A stretch of 64,000 bases of DNA from NCBI GenBank assembly GCA_951828535.1, contig OX639990.1, forward strand, positions 1,723,300-1,787,299, in the 5' to 3' direction. The stretch's first letter is position 1; the number at the start of each line of letters is the position of its first letter. The DNA comes from an uncultured Candidatus Entotheonella sp. Lineage in GTDB: Bacteria > Tectomicrobia > Entotheonellia > Entotheonellales > Entotheonellaceae. The translations under genes and the position numbers were made by a program. The notes beneath the pieces were generated by a model. That model had not been told where the DNA came from, searched no databases, and saw only the letters and a list, made by a program, of their open reading frames with translations. Below, one piece after another: positions 18,786 to 26,992 of this stretch.

Positions 18786-19205
18786 TCACTGCGCCTTGAC
18801 GTTCTGCCAACTCGTTACCTTACCATTCTCCGTGTACACGTACAGCGCCTTGCACCCTGGGCAAGCGCGATACACCCACTGCTTACGGACGACCTCGTCG
18901 GCCACCGATTCGGACACCGTACCGAACAGCCCCGGATGCCCCCAGGCACAGACCAGCGCTACCTCTCTCATACCGTCGTATATTTTCTGCTGGTCGATGA
19001 AAGACCACTCCGTGGCTGTGAATGCGTTCCGTTCCTTCAATTCGAGTTCCAGCTTTGCGGTGGGCTTGAGAAAATAGGCTTTACAGAGGTCGAAGGTAGA
19101 AACGGCCTGCAGCTTATCGGACTTCATAAGCAATACCCGGCCCGGCGAGCCGGCGCATCCAAGCACTAACAAAGGCAGTAAGACGAAGGCGCATTTCCTG
19201 AGCAT
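18786..19205 (-). CDS. Putative lipoprotein
   Basis: 139 residues from ATG 19205, preceded by AAGGAGAAAAAC. The N-terminus MLRKCAFVLLPLLVLGCAG is a lipoprotein signal with a lipobox cysteine at residue 17. The mature part contains several cysteines, including a CPGC motif near the C-terminus (YRACPGCKALYVYTENG), which may bind metal or form a disulfide. No family was recognised. Its 3' end converges on the DUF3574 remnant. Confidence 0.65.
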   Translation of the reverse strand: MLRKCAFVLLPLLVLGCAGSPGRVLLMKSDKLQAVSTFDLCKAYFLKPTAKLELELKERNAFTATEWSFIDQQKIYDGMREVALVCAWGHPGLFGTVSESVADEVVRKQWVYRACPGCKALYVYTENGKVTSWQNVKAQ

Positions 19206-19294
19206 GTTTTTCTCCTTGGTTACAGTTTGCAGGCACGTACAGGCGGGAGTTTCGGCTAGAGCACTTCCGAACCTAGACAGCTTATAATCGGGGC

Positions 19295-19353
19295 CTTCCC
19301 CCTCACCCCAACCCTCTCCCGCCAGGGAAGAGGGCAACAATTCCCTCGCCCCG
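19295..19353. repeat. Dispersed intergenic palindrome
   Basis: A stretch of the CCCTCACCCCAACCCTCTCC / GGGAAGAGGG type followed by CAACAATTCCCTCGCCCC. A related block lies at 20689-20748, and shorter relatives near 8040 and 33892. Palindromes of this style are common intergenic repeats in proteobacterial genomes. Confidence 0.6.
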
Positions 19354-19366
19354 GTTGCGGTGCTTC

Positions 19367-20548
19367 TCAGGCGATCTCGAACAGGCCGGCTGCGCCCATG
19401 CCGCCACCGATGCACATGGTCACGACTACATATTTGGCGCCGCGTCGCTTGCCTTCAATGAGCGCATGGCCAACAAGGCGGGCGCCGGTCATGCCGTAGG
19501 GATGGCCGATGGAAATCGACCCGCCGTTGACGTTCAGGCGTTCCATGGGAATGCCCAGCCGGTCGCGGCAATACACGGTCTGCACTGCGAACGCCTCGTT
19601 GAGCTCCCACAGGTCGATGTCGTCCATCTTCAGCCCTTTGCGCTCCAGCAGGCGCGGCACCGCGAAAACCGGGCCGATGCCCATCTCATCCGGTTCGCAC
19701 CCAGACACCGCCACGCCGTGGTAGATGCCCAGGGGCTGCAGGCCGCGCTTCTCGGCCAGCTTGGCGTCCATCACCAGCACCGCCGAGGCGCCGTCTGATA
19801 GCTGACTGGCGTTGCCGGCCGTCACGGTACCGCCGTCGCGTACCGCGTTGAGGCTCGACAGTCCTTCCAGCGTGGTGCCGGGGCGGTTGCATTCATCCTG
19901 GGTAACGGTCACGTCCTTGTAGGAGATTTCCTTGGTTTCCCTGTCGACCAGCGCCATGCTGGTATGGATAGGGATGATCTCATCGTCGAATTTCCCCGTC
20001 ACCTGGGCCGCGGCGGTACGGTTCTGGCTTTCCAGGGCGTATTCGTCCTGCACCTCGCGGCTCACCCGATAGCGGTCGGCCACTACCTCGGCGGTTTCGA
20101 TCATGCTCATGTAGGTCTCGGGACGGAGTTGCATGACCAGCGGGTCTTTCCGACGATAGGCATTGGCATGCTCATTCTGCACCAAGCTGATGGACTCGGC
20201 GCCGCCGGCCACGGCGATGGGAACGTCATCGACCATAACGCTCTTCGCAGCGGTGGCGATCGCCATCATGCCGGAGGAGCACTGGCGGTCGACGCTCATG
20301 CCCGCGGTGGTCACCGGCAGGCCGGCGGCAATGACGCACTGCCGGGCATAATTGTACCCCTGCGTTCCCTGCTGAATGGCCGCCCCCATCACCACGTCCT
20401 CGACCTCGCCGGGCTCGACCCCGGCACGCTCGATGACCGCCTGGATGACCGGCGCGACCATGCTGGGCACCTCGAGGTTGTTGAACGATCCGCGATAGGA
20501 TTTGGCCAGCCCCGTGCGGGCGGTCGACACGATAACGGCTTCCTTCAT
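19367..20548 (-). CDS. Thiolase family acetyl-CoA acyltransferase
   Basis: 393 residues, the normal thiolase length. It has the acyl-accepting cysteine in [10 protein letters not shown] (Cys90), the NEAFAV motif, the catalytic histidine in [17 protein letters not shown] and the proton-shuttle cysteine in [11 protein letters not shown]. Thiolases cleave 3-oxoacyl-CoA with CoA or condense acetyl-CoA. Being divergent from a dienelactone hydrolase/intradiol dioxygenase operon, it could perform the terminal 3-oxoadipyl-CoA cleavage of aromatic breakdown, but general beta-oxidation is equally possible. Confidence 0.92.
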   Translation of the reverse strand: MKEAVIVSTARTGLAKSYRGSFNNLEVPSMVAPVIQAVIERAGVEPGEVEDVVMGAAIQQGTQGYNYARQCVIAAGLPVTTAGMSVDRQCSSGMMAIATAAKSVMVDDVPIAVAGGAESISLVQNEHANAYRRKDPLVMQLRPETYMSMIETAEVVADRYRVSREVQDEYALESQNRTAAAQVTGKFDDEIIPIHTSMALVDRETKEISYKDVTVTQDECNRPGTTLEGLSSLNAVRDGGTVTAGNASQLSDGASAVLVMDAKLAEKRGLQPLGIYHGVAVSGCEPDEMGIGPVFAVPRLLERKGLKMDDIDLWELNEAFAVQTVYCRDRLGIPMERLNVNGGSISIGHPYGMTGARLVGHALIEGKRRGAKYVVVTMCIGGGMGAAGLFEIA

Positions 20549-20863
20549 ACCGGCTCTCCTAGCTCACAAGTAATCGGCGTCTTTATTGAACGATGGATAC
20601 GCCGGCGGCTCGCTGGCGTGCGCGGCTGACTATACTGGATACGCCCCTGAAAGTCATGCTGTCAACCGGTCGTGTCTCACCCCAGATTTCCTCCCCTCGC
20701 CCCAACCTCCTCCCGCCGGGGGAGAGGGAGCAGCAATTCCCTCACCCGGCGGCCGCGGGAGCGGATCGGGGCGCCATTCCGGCTTTGCTTCCAGGGGTGA
20801 TTTGTGACAAGGTATCCGCCTCTTTACCCCATCCGAAAGCGCGCTCACGCAGGAGGTGCCTTT
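20549..20863. other. Intergenic region between divergent thiolase and hydrolase genes
   Basis: 315 bp without a convincing gene. It should hold the promoters of both divergent units. Its centre is occupied by the dispersed repeat at 20689-20748. AGGAGGT just before 20864 is the hydrolase ribosome site. No operator or riboswitch was recognised. Confidence 0.6.
20689..20748. repeat. Dispersed intergenic palindrome
   Basis: CCTCCCCTCGCCCCAACCTC, then CTCCCGCCGGGGGAGAGGGAG and AATTCCCTCACCC. It is the second long copy of the repeat at 19295-19353, in the same orientation. The two share most of their length with scattered changes. Confidence 0.6.
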
Positions 20864-21622
20864 ATGTATCAGACAGACATGTACGAGGGCATGGTGGCGG
20901 AAACCATCACCATGCACGGGGCCAACGGGGATGTCATCAACGCTTACTTCGCCCGACCGCTGGGAGCTGGGCCGTTCCCCGGCATCGTGCTGATCCATCA
21001 CTTACCCGGCTGGGACGAGTGGTACCGAGAGGCGACCCGCAAATTCGCCCACCATGGCTACCTGGCGTTGTCACCCAACCTCTACTCCCGCGAAGGACAC
21101 GGCACCCCGGAAGACGTGGCAGCCCAGGTGCGCGCCGCCGGGGGCGTAGCAGACGAGCAGGCCATGGGCGACGTTGGGGGCGCCATGCAGTACCTGCGCT
21201 CGCTGCCCACGTGCAACGGCAAGGTTGGCGTGTTCGGCACCTGTTCGGGCGGACGCCAGACGGCGCTGGTGGCCAGCCGGGTGCCGGGCTTCGACGCCGC
21301 CATCGACTGCTGGGGCGGCCGTGTGGTCATGGGTCAGGAAGAGTTGACGGCCAAGCAGCCGGTGGCGCCGATCGACTATACGAAAGACTTGATGTGTCCG
21401 CTTCTCGGCCTGTTCGGCGAGGAAGATCAGGCGCCCACACTGGCGCAGGTGGACCAGCACGAGGCAGCGCTGAAGGCACACGGCAAAGCATACGAGTTTC
21501 ACCGCTACGCCGGCGCCGGCCACGGCTTCTTTTACTACGACCGGCCCGCCTACCGCCAGGAGCAGGCGGTCGACGGCTGGCAGAAGGTCTTCACGTTTCT
21601 CGCAACCCACCTCAGCACATAG
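20864..21622 (+). CDS. Dienelactone hydrolase family protein
   Basis: 252-residue alpha/beta hydrolase. The nucleophile elbow is VFGTCSGGRQ with a cysteine (Cys127) rather than serine, as in true dienelactone hydrolases. The acid lies in LFGEEDQAP (about Asp188) and the histidine in GAGHGFFYYDRP (His220). The enzyme would open dienelactone to maleylacetate in the cytoplasm. ATG 20864 follows an AGGAGGT site. It heads an operon with a DUF6295 gene (26 bp on) and an intradiol dioxygenase. Confidence 0.88.
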   Translation: MYQTDMYEGMVAETITMHGANGDVINAYFARPLGAGPFPGIVLIHHLPGWDEWYREATRKFAHHGYLALSPNLYSREGHGTPEDVAAQVRAAGGVADEQAMGDVGGAMQYLRSLPTCNGKVGVFGTCSGGRQTALVASRVPGFDAAIDCWGGRVVMGQEELTAKQPVAPIDYTKDLMCPLLGLFGEEDQAPTLAQVDQHEAALKAHGKAYEFHRYAGAGHGFFYYDRPAYRQEQAVDGWQKVFTFLATHLST

Positions 21623-21648
21623 GCACAAGCCGGGCAAGGAGCGCGACG

Positions 21649-21936
21649 ATGTGTACGATGATTTCCCATCAGGCGAGGATTTTCGGCAGCGGCAAAGGCA
21701 CCAGGGGCTGGTTCGAGCTGAGCGCCGCCAATGTCACCTACGATCACCCGTTTCATATCCGCTTGGAGCACGCGCTCAATATCGATTTCGTCAATGAGGC
21801 GGCGGGGCCGAGCGCCCGCGTGGCGGTCGAGTTGACGCCGGAATCAGCGCGGCAACTGGCCCACAAAATCCTCGCCACGCTGGACCAGGCCGAGGGCGAC
21901 GGCTGGCTGCACGAGCACCACGAGGCCCAGGGATAG
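21649..21936 (+). CDS. DUF6295 family protein
   Basis: 95 residues starting MCTMISHQARIFGSGKG. The FGSGKGTRGWFELSAANVTYDHP and ALNIDFVNE blocks match what I recall of the small DUF6295 family, found beside aromatic catabolism genes; function is unknown. RBS AAGGAG precedes the ATG. It lies between the dienelactone hydrolase and dioxygenase genes with gaps of 26 and 13 bp, so all three should be cotranscribed. Confidence 0.65.
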   Translation: MCTMISHQARIFGSGKGTRGWFELSAANVTYDHPFHIRLEHALNIDFVNEAAGPSARVAVELTPESARQLAHKILATLDQAEGDGWLHEHHEAQG

Positions 21937-21949
21937 GAGGACCGCAGGC

Positions 21950-22819
21950 ATGCGCAACGTCACTGCAGATACGATCACCGAGGCGGTGTTGCAGACGATC
22001 GCCGACACCACCGAGCCGCGCCTCAGGCGGATCATGACGAGCCTGATCAGCCACCTGCACGCCTTCGCGCGTGAGGTGGACCTGACGCCGGAGGAGTGGA
22101 TGGCGGCCATAGAGTTTCTGGTACGGGTGGGGGAGGCCACCAAGACCGAACGCAACGAGTTCATCCTGGCTTCGGACACGCTGGGGATTTCGGCACTGGT
22201 CGATCTGTCGCACAACCGCGCCAGCGGCGGCGCCACGACCTCGAGCCTGCTGGGACCGTTCTACATCAATGGAGAACGCATGCAACCCCTTGAGGTCGGG
22301 GGTGACCTCATTGGGGACAACGACGGTGAGCCGGTGGTGGTAGCGGGGCGTGTGACCACGCCGCAGGGCGCGCCCATTGCCGGCGCTTGCCTGGAAATCT
22401 GGCAGAACGCCGCCAACGGGCTGTATGAGAGCGAGGACCCGGAGCACGGCCCCGGTAATCTGCGCTGCAAAATGCTCACCGACGACGAGGGGCGTTACCG
22501 CTTCACCACCATCAAGCCGATTGCCTACACGGTGCCGTACGACGGCCCCGTCGGCACGATGCTACAGGCTCTCGGGCGGCACGCCTGGCGGCCCGCACAC
22601 ATCCATTTCAGGATCAGCGCGGCGGGGTATCATCCACTGATCACCGAGTTGTTCGTCGCGGACGACGCCCACATCGACACCGACGCGGTGTTTGGCGTCA
22701 GGGAACCGCTGCTCGTTGATTTCCGGCGCATCGAATCCGCCGAAGAGGCGGCGGCCTACGGGGTGACGGAGGGATATGCGCTGGTGACCTACGATTTTGG
22801 CTTGCAGCCGGTGGCTTGA
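21950..22819 (+). CDS. Intradiol ring-cleavage dioxygenase (catechol/hydroxyquinol 1,2-dioxygenase type)
   Basis: 289 residues. An N-terminal helical dimerisation region (1-100) is followed by LLGPFYINGER and the catalytic beta-sandwich. The four Fe(III) ligands are placed as Tyr159 (ANGLYESED), Tyr193 (IAYTVPYDGPVG), His217 and His219 (RPAHIHFRIS), with spacings matching catechol 1,2-dioxygenases. The length and the overall style favour hydroxyquinol or chlorocatechol dioxygenases. It cleaves a catechol between the hydroxyls, and the neighbouring hydrolase could process the product. Confidence 0.9.
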   Translation: MRNVTADTITEAVLQTIADTTEPRLRRIMTSLISHLHAFAREVDLTPEEWMAAIEFLVRVGEATKTERNEFILASDTLGISALVDLSHNRASGGATTSSLLGPFYINGERMQPLEVGGDLIGDNDGEPVVVAGRVTTPQGAPIAGACLEIWQNAANGLYESEDPEHGPGNLRCKMLTDDEGRYRFTTIKPIAYTVPYDGPVGTMLQALGRHAWRPAHIHFRISAAGYHPLITELFVADDAHIDTDAVFGVREPLLVDFRRIESAEEAAAYGVTEGYALVTYDFGLQPVA

Positions 22820-22875
22820 AGGCACGTCGGACCGTGTGAACTGGGGAGAACGTCAGCGGCGGACATCTACAGTGG

Positions 22876-23292
22876 CTATTGGAAAAACAGGTACTTCACC
22901 GCCGCTCCCAAAATCGCAAGGACAACAGGGGTGTGTAGCCCCAAAAGCAACGTTCGCAGGCCGCGGATGTCAGCGCGCAGGTCATCAATACGTTGGTTAA
23001 CGCTGTCAAAGCGCTGATCCATGCCCTCCTTCAGACCGTCGAAGCGCTGATCAATGCTCTCCTTCAGACCGTCGAAGCGCTGGTTGAAGCTCTCCTTCAG
23101 ATCGTCGAAGCGTTGATTGAAGTTCTCTTTCAGATCGTCGAAACGCTGATTGAGGTGAACAACATTCTGCTCTCGCGCTTTCTCAGCGTGGGCAAAACCC
23201 TGTTCCATACGTTTCTCGACACTCAGGAAGCGCTCATCCATGCGAACTGTGTATTCCTCGAACTGCTCCCTACGGACAAATTCTTCCGCCAT
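22876..23292 (-). CDS. Coiled-coil protein with C-terminal membrane anchor
   Basis: 138 residues from ATG 23292 (MAEEFVRREQFEEYTVR). The middle is a chain of 11-residue units of the form NQRFDDLKESF, a hendecad coiled coil, ending in a hydrophobic segment (LLGLHTPVVLAILGAAVKYL) near the C-terminus. Such proteins usually form tail-anchored rods; the role here is unknown. Resemblance to DUF1640/CCDC90-like proteins is weak. Confidence 0.7.
   Translation of the reverse strand: MAEEFVRREQFEEYTVRMDERFLSVEKRMEQGFAHAEKAREQNVVHLNQRFDDLKENFNQRFDDLKESFNQRFDGLKESIDQRFDGLKEGMDQRFDSVNQRIDDLRADIRGLRTLLLGLHTPVVLAILGAAVKYLFFQ
23005..23169 (-). repeat. Five tandem 33-bp repeats coding for hendecad coiled coil
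   Basis: Units begin at 23005, 23038, 23071, 23104 and 23137, exactly 33 bases apart, each starting GTC(A/G)AA(A/G)CG on the plus strand. Each encodes one 11-residue unit of the coiled-coil protein. High similarity at DNA level suggests recent expansion by slippage or unequal exchange. Confidence 0.85.
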
Positions 23293-23293
23293 G

Positions 23294-24094
23294 TCACTCC
23301 CCCTTGGTTGAGCGCAGCAGGCCGGCGAGGTCAACCCGCGTGCGCAGCACGTGCAGTTCCTCCGGCGTGGGCTGTGGGGTGGTGGGAACGGGTTGCGAGG
23401 TCGTGAGATCAAAGCCGGTCTGTGCCTGTACGTCAGCCTGCGACACACCGGGATGCAAGGCGTGCAGGCGCATGTGCTTGTCGCCCTCGGCGAAGTCCAT
23501 CACGCACAACGGCGTCACGCAGTACTTCGGCCCGCCGCCCGGCAAACCGAGCTGCCGGCGCGCGTCCGCGCCGCCCGTCCCCCATCCGAAGGCGCTGACG
23601 TAATCGCAACGCTCCACCAGCGTGCGCGGCGTGTGGGAATTGAGCACGATGTAGTAACGCCCAACGTGTGTCGTCAGCGTTGCCGTGCCTACCGGTCCCG
23701 GGCCACGAAACCGCAGCCGTCGATAGTCCGGGCCGACGCCGATCAAATTGCTGTTGCCAAACCGATCCACCTGCACCCCGCCAATGAAGAACACGTGCTG
23801 GTGCCAGTCCTTCACCCTGTCGAAGCGGTGCCCCGTATCGCTGTAAGATTCCGCCCAGCGCACCACGCGGCGGTCCCAGCCGAAAGCCGGCATCGGCAGG
23901 CTGTGCAAATGCGCCACGTTCATGCGCGTGCCGAGAAAGATCAACTCCATGTTCGGACCATGCATCACGTGCGCTAGGCGCACCGCGGCCTCCACCACCG
24001 GCATCGCCACCCCGACACGCAGCACCTCGCCGTCGCGCAAATCGCGCGCGATAAACACAGCCATCAGCTCTTGCAGCGTATAGTCTTGTGACAT
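23294..24094 (-). CDS. CoA-transferase family protein, beta-like subunit
   Basis: 266 residues from ATG 24094 after GAGGAAG. Family I CoA-transferase fold: YTLQELMAVFIARDLRDGEVLRVG at the N-terminus and FFIGGVQVDRFGNSNLIG. The canonical (S)ENG active-site motif of catalytic beta subunits is not obvious, which suggests an IpdB-like hydrolase subunit or a transferase variant rather than a standard PcaJ/AtoA. It lies 14 bp after its alpha-like partner and is probably translated together with it. Confidence 0.78.
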   Translation of the reverse strand: MSQDYTLQELMAVFIARDLRDGEVLRVGVAMPVVEAAVRLAHVMHGPNMELIFLGTRMNVAHLHSLPMPAFGWDRRVVRWAESYSDTGHRFDRVKDWHQHVFFIGGVQVDRFGNSNLIGVGPDYRRLRFRGPGPVGTATLTTHVGRYYIVLNSHTPRTLVERCDYVSAFGWGTGGADARRQLGLPGGGPKYCVTPLCVMDFAEGDKHMRLHALHPGVSQADVQAQTGFDLTTSQPVPTTPQPTPEELHVLRTRVDLAGLLRSTKGE

Positions 24095-24108
24095 GGCTTC
24101 CTCACGTT

Positions 24109-24993
24109 TCAATACTCATACAGGGAAAGCAGGCGCTTGATGCCGACGCGCTCCAGGTAGTCGGCGTGAGTCGCCGGCTGACGGCAATAAGTGGCCAGAT
24201 AGTGCACCAGGTCATCGGGGCGATTCTCGCGCGCTGACGCATTGGCGGCCGACACGTAGGCTTGCAGATGGGCTTGGTCCTGCACGTAGAAGCCGCGGCT
24301 GTAATAGGGATGCGCGCCGTAGGGAGCGCGAACGACGGCGTCAACGCTCGGGATGGTGGTGGCCCACGGGTTGGCACGGGTGTCCTCGTTGGCGATGATG
24401 CGTTCCACCTGCACGATCGTGCGGTCGGCGGCGCGGTGCAGAAACAGGTCGAGCCAGCCCGGTCCGCCGATGTGCTGCACGTTGCCGTACGGGTCGGCGG
24501 TGGCGGCGTGCAGCAGGGTGACGTCGGGCTTGACCGGCGGCACAGCGATCAGGGTTTCGCCGCCGATGGGGTCGGTCATGAGCTTCAGGTCGGGATTGAC
24601 CTGCGGCAGCGATGTGCCCACGCCGCCGCGCCAGGGCAGGAACGGCAGCGCCTGCGCAGCGGCCTGCAGACCGGTGGCGAGGATGCCTTCTTCGCATTCC
24701 CACACCTCGATCTCGCCCTGCTCCACGGCGCGCCGAAACGACGGCGCCACCGCCACGCCGAAACCGCCGCCAGCATAGTAGCTCACCACCTTGCGGACAC
24801 AGCCGCCGGCGATGAGCAAGTCGAGCGACAGGCCGCTGTCGATGACCGTGAGGTCGCTGACGCCGCGCCGGATGAGTTGCCGCACCAGCGCCATGGGAGG
24901 TGGCGAGCCGACAGCAATCGTCATGCCGCTCTCCACCCAAGCCGCGGCGTCGGTCTCACCGAGAATGCGCTGCTGTCGTTCTGTTGACTCCAT
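24109..24993 (-). CDS. CoA-transferase family protein, alpha-like subunit
   Basis: 294 residues from ATG 24993, preceded by GGGAG. It has the GMTIAVGSPPPMALVRQLIRRG nucleotide-loop region, YYAGGGFGVAVAPSFRRAVEQG, and TLLHAATADPYGNVQHIGGPGW. Lengths of the two subunits (294 and 266) resemble the IpdA/IpdB pair that hydrolyses a ring of CoA-linked steroid intermediates, but this cannot be separated from a 3-oxoacid CoA-transferase by eye. Head of a two-gene operon. Confidence 0.8.
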   Translation of the reverse strand: MESTERQQRILGETDAAAWVESGMTIAVGSPPPMALVRQLIRRGVSDLTVIDSGLSLDLLIAGGCVRKVVSYYAGGGFGVAVAPSFRRAVEQGEIEVWECEEGILATGLQAAAQALPFLPWRGGVGTSLPQVNPDLKLMTDPIGGETLIAVPPVKPDVTLLHAATADPYGNVQHIGGPGWLDLFLHRAADRTIVQVERIIANEDTRANPWATTIPSVDAVVRAPYGAHPYYSRGFYVQDQAHLQAYVSAANASARENRPDDLVHYLATYCRQPATHADYLERVGIKRLLSLYEY

Positions 24994-25049
24994 ACGTGCT
25001 CCCGTCTTTGACAAAGAAAACGGCGGTCAGGCGCTCGCGCTACCAGCGC

Positions 25050-25805
25050 CTAGCACTGCGGGTTGCAAGGCGCCGGACGACTTTGCACCACCCTGCCCGT
25101 TCGCGTGTTGATGACCTCGTCCCGGCAACTACCATCCGTGAGTCTGACCCGGCGCAAGATGCGTTTGTTGCTAAGCCATTTCTGACATAGAACCTGGGTA
25201 ATGCGGGCCACCCGCCAACCTGCGGGCGAGCGCTGGGCGGCGGCAAGGGCCTGCCGGACCAGTGGCAGCCAGGGGCTTGCCCCGCTCGGCGAAAGGGCCA
25301 GCGGCACCCAGACGCTGCGCGGTGAGGCGGCTTCTTGAGGGGACTCCGTGGTGACGAGCACGTCGCCCGAAGGACAGGCCCATACCACGACGTGCACGTT
25401 GTCACCCGCGATGGCCGCGTAATCCTTGGAATTCTGGTCGAGTTGAGTGGCGCAGGTGAAATTCTTTTCCCATAACCGTTCTTGCTCAAGCGCCGTGTGC
25501 AACGTCGTCGAGGGAACCCCCGCGGTAAAGGCTTTGAACCAGGTGGCATACTGCGGGATCGCGCCGCCCAGCGCGAGAACAAAGACCAGGGCCATGGCAA
25601 CCCTCAACCGCCTCGCTGACATCCAGGTCAACGCCATGCTGCGCCAATGGAGATGTGCGGGACGAGGTGACGTCAAAGGCTCTGCCTTGGCCATCACCTG
25701 TGCCCTGAAATCGGGCGGCACCCGGACGTCATCCGACGCGCGGCCGATGGCGTGTATGATGTCGCCGGCCGCGCGTTCGTGCTGTTCGAACTCATCATGC
25801 CGCAT
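25050..25805 (-). CDS. Putative membrane anti-sigma factor
   Basis: 251 residues: a short acidic cytoplasmic N-terminal domain (1-65), one membrane segment (about 68-86, VAMALVFVLALGGAI), and an extracytoplasmic domain with several cysteines (FTCATQLDQ, VVVWACPSG, LCQKW, SCRDEV). The gene overlaps the end of the ECF sigma gene by 11 bp, the classic position of a cognate anti-sigma factor. No HxxxCxxC zinc finger is present, so the assignment rests on topology and gene order. Confidence 0.65.
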   Translation of the reverse strand: MRHDEFEQHERAAGDIIHAIGRASDDVRVPPDFRAQVMAKAEPLTSPRPAHLHWRSMALTWMSARRLRVAMALVFVLALGGAIPQYATWFKAFTAGVPSTTLHTALEQERLWEKNFTCATQLDQNSKDYAAIAGDNVHVVVWACPSGDVLVTTESPQEAASPRSVWVPLALSPSGASPWLPLVRQALAAAQRSPAGWRVARITQVLCQKWLSNKRILRRVRLTDGSCRDEVINTRTGRVVQSRPAPCNPQC

Positions 25806-26364
25806 CGTTCATGACCTCCCGCAAATGTCGTAACGCCCGCGCCAGGCGACGCCGTACGCTCGCCTCGGATATCCCGAGAATATGGGCCACGTCGGTAAGC
25901 AGGAGTCCGGTATCATAACGCATCAGGAGGAGAGCCCGCTCGTGTTTGCCGAGGTGCGTGAGCCCCTGCTTGACAAGCTGGAGCTGCCGTTCCGGATCAT
26001 CCTCGGGCGTTTCTGGAATGTTGCGATGCGCCGTCGCAGCGATCGTTTTTTGTCGTTCGTGCTCCAGGCGGTGCCGGCGACGACGGTCTCGCATGGCTTT
26101 GAGACACTGGCGACGCGCAATGGCAAATAGCCAGGTACGAACAGAAGCCTGCTGACGGAAGCGAGGCATGGCTTTGTACACAGCCAAGAACACGTCCTGC
26201 GCGATATCCTCGCCGTGGTGGCTGTCACCAACCATGTTGACACAGAAACCAACAACCGCTTGCTGATACCCTTGCACGAGTGTTTCCAGGGCTTGATGAA
26301 ATGCTCCGGATGCCATGGTGCGCCGCACGTCGTCGTCACATCCCTGCTGCGCATTCCAATCCAT
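25795..26364 (-). CDS. RNA polymerase sigma factor, ECF subfamily
   Basis: 189 residues. Region 2 reads DIAQDVFLAVYKAMPRFRQQ and VRTWLFAIARRQCLKAMRD; region 4 reads LLLMRYDTGLLLTDVAHILGISEASVRRRLARALRHL, an HTH that would read the -35 element. There is no region 3, as in ECF factors. Its ATG at 26364 faces a divergent gene for a histidine-rich secreted protein across 185 bp, which is a plausible target. Confidence 0.9.
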   Translation of the reverse strand: MDWNAQQGCDDDVRRTMASGAFHQALETLVQGYQQAVVGFCVNMVGDSHHGEDIAQDVFLAVYKAMPRFRQQASVRTWLFAIARRQCLKAMRDRRRRHRLEHERQKTIAATAHRNIPETPEDDPERQLQLVKQGLTHLGKHERALLLMRYDTGLLLTDVAHILGISEASVRRRLARALRHLREVMNDAA

Positions 26365-26549
26365 ACGACATAGTCCCCTGAGATGCCCGAAAACGTCACG
26401 CGGAAAAAATATATTGCACTAACCAGCTATTTTCATTGAAGAAGCAATTTTCGCCAGGATTTTTCCGGCGCCTCTCATGACGTGGGGAACTCCCTTTTCA
26501 GACACGGCAGCCAAGCCGCTCGGCCTCATCATCCAAGAAGGAGAGAGAC

Positions 26550-26945
26550 ATGTCACGGAAACGACTCTACGGACTGGTCATTGCCTGCCTGGCGTTCCTC
26601 CTCACGATACCCATGACGGCACCGGCGAGCCCGCGAAAACAAGCCGTGCATTACAGACACGCGCATCATGGGCACGGACCGCACTGGCGCGGGCATCACC
26701 GGCACGGACACCATAGACGCGGCCCTCGTTGGCGTAGACATCACGGGCATCGACGTCATTGGACTGGGCCTGATAGACGCAGACATCACCGGCAAGCCCC
26801 TCGCCGGAATGAGCACCATGCGCGTGGTCACAGGTCCCGCCGCCATCATCGGCCCTGGCATCACCACTCGCCCTATGTGTACCCTCCATATGTTTACTTG
26901 CCTGGCCTCAACATGCACCTCGTGCTTCCTTTGCACAGATGGTAG
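26550..26945 (+). CDS. Secreted histidine/arginine-rich protein
   Basis: 131 residues with a clear Sec signal (MSRKRLYGLVIACLAFLLTI, cleavage near PASPRK). The mature part is extremely rich in His, Arg, Gly and Pro (HHGHGPHWRGHHRHGHH-like runs) before a YPPYVYLPGLNMHLVLPLHRW tail. ATG follows AAGGAGAGAGAC. Composition suggests a periplasmic or secreted chelator of nickel, zinc or copper. It is divergent from an ECF sigma/anti-sigma pair, which may control it. Its 3' end lies 48 bp before phzF-like gene. Confidence 0.68.
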   Translation: MSRKRLYGLVIACLAFLLTIPMTAPASPRKQAVHYRHAHHGHGPHWRGHHRHGHHRRGPRWRRHHGHRRHWTGPDRRRHHRQAPRRNEHHARGHRSRRHHRPWHHHSPYVYPPYVYLPGLNMHLVLPLHRW

Positions 26946-26992
26946 AACCAACACCGAACCTTTCGGCTGCTGGTTCTCCGGGAGTTCCACAC

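Noticed and set aside
23005-23169. 33-bp direct repeats as a CRISPR array
   Set aside because: Units are contiguous without spacers and encode an 11-residue coiled-coil period.
26486-26510. ECF-type promoter (GGAAC at 26486-26490) before the histidine-rich gene
   Set aside because: The -35-like GGAAC is present but no convincing -10 at the expected 16-17 bases; too weak without a second instance upstream of the sigma gene.
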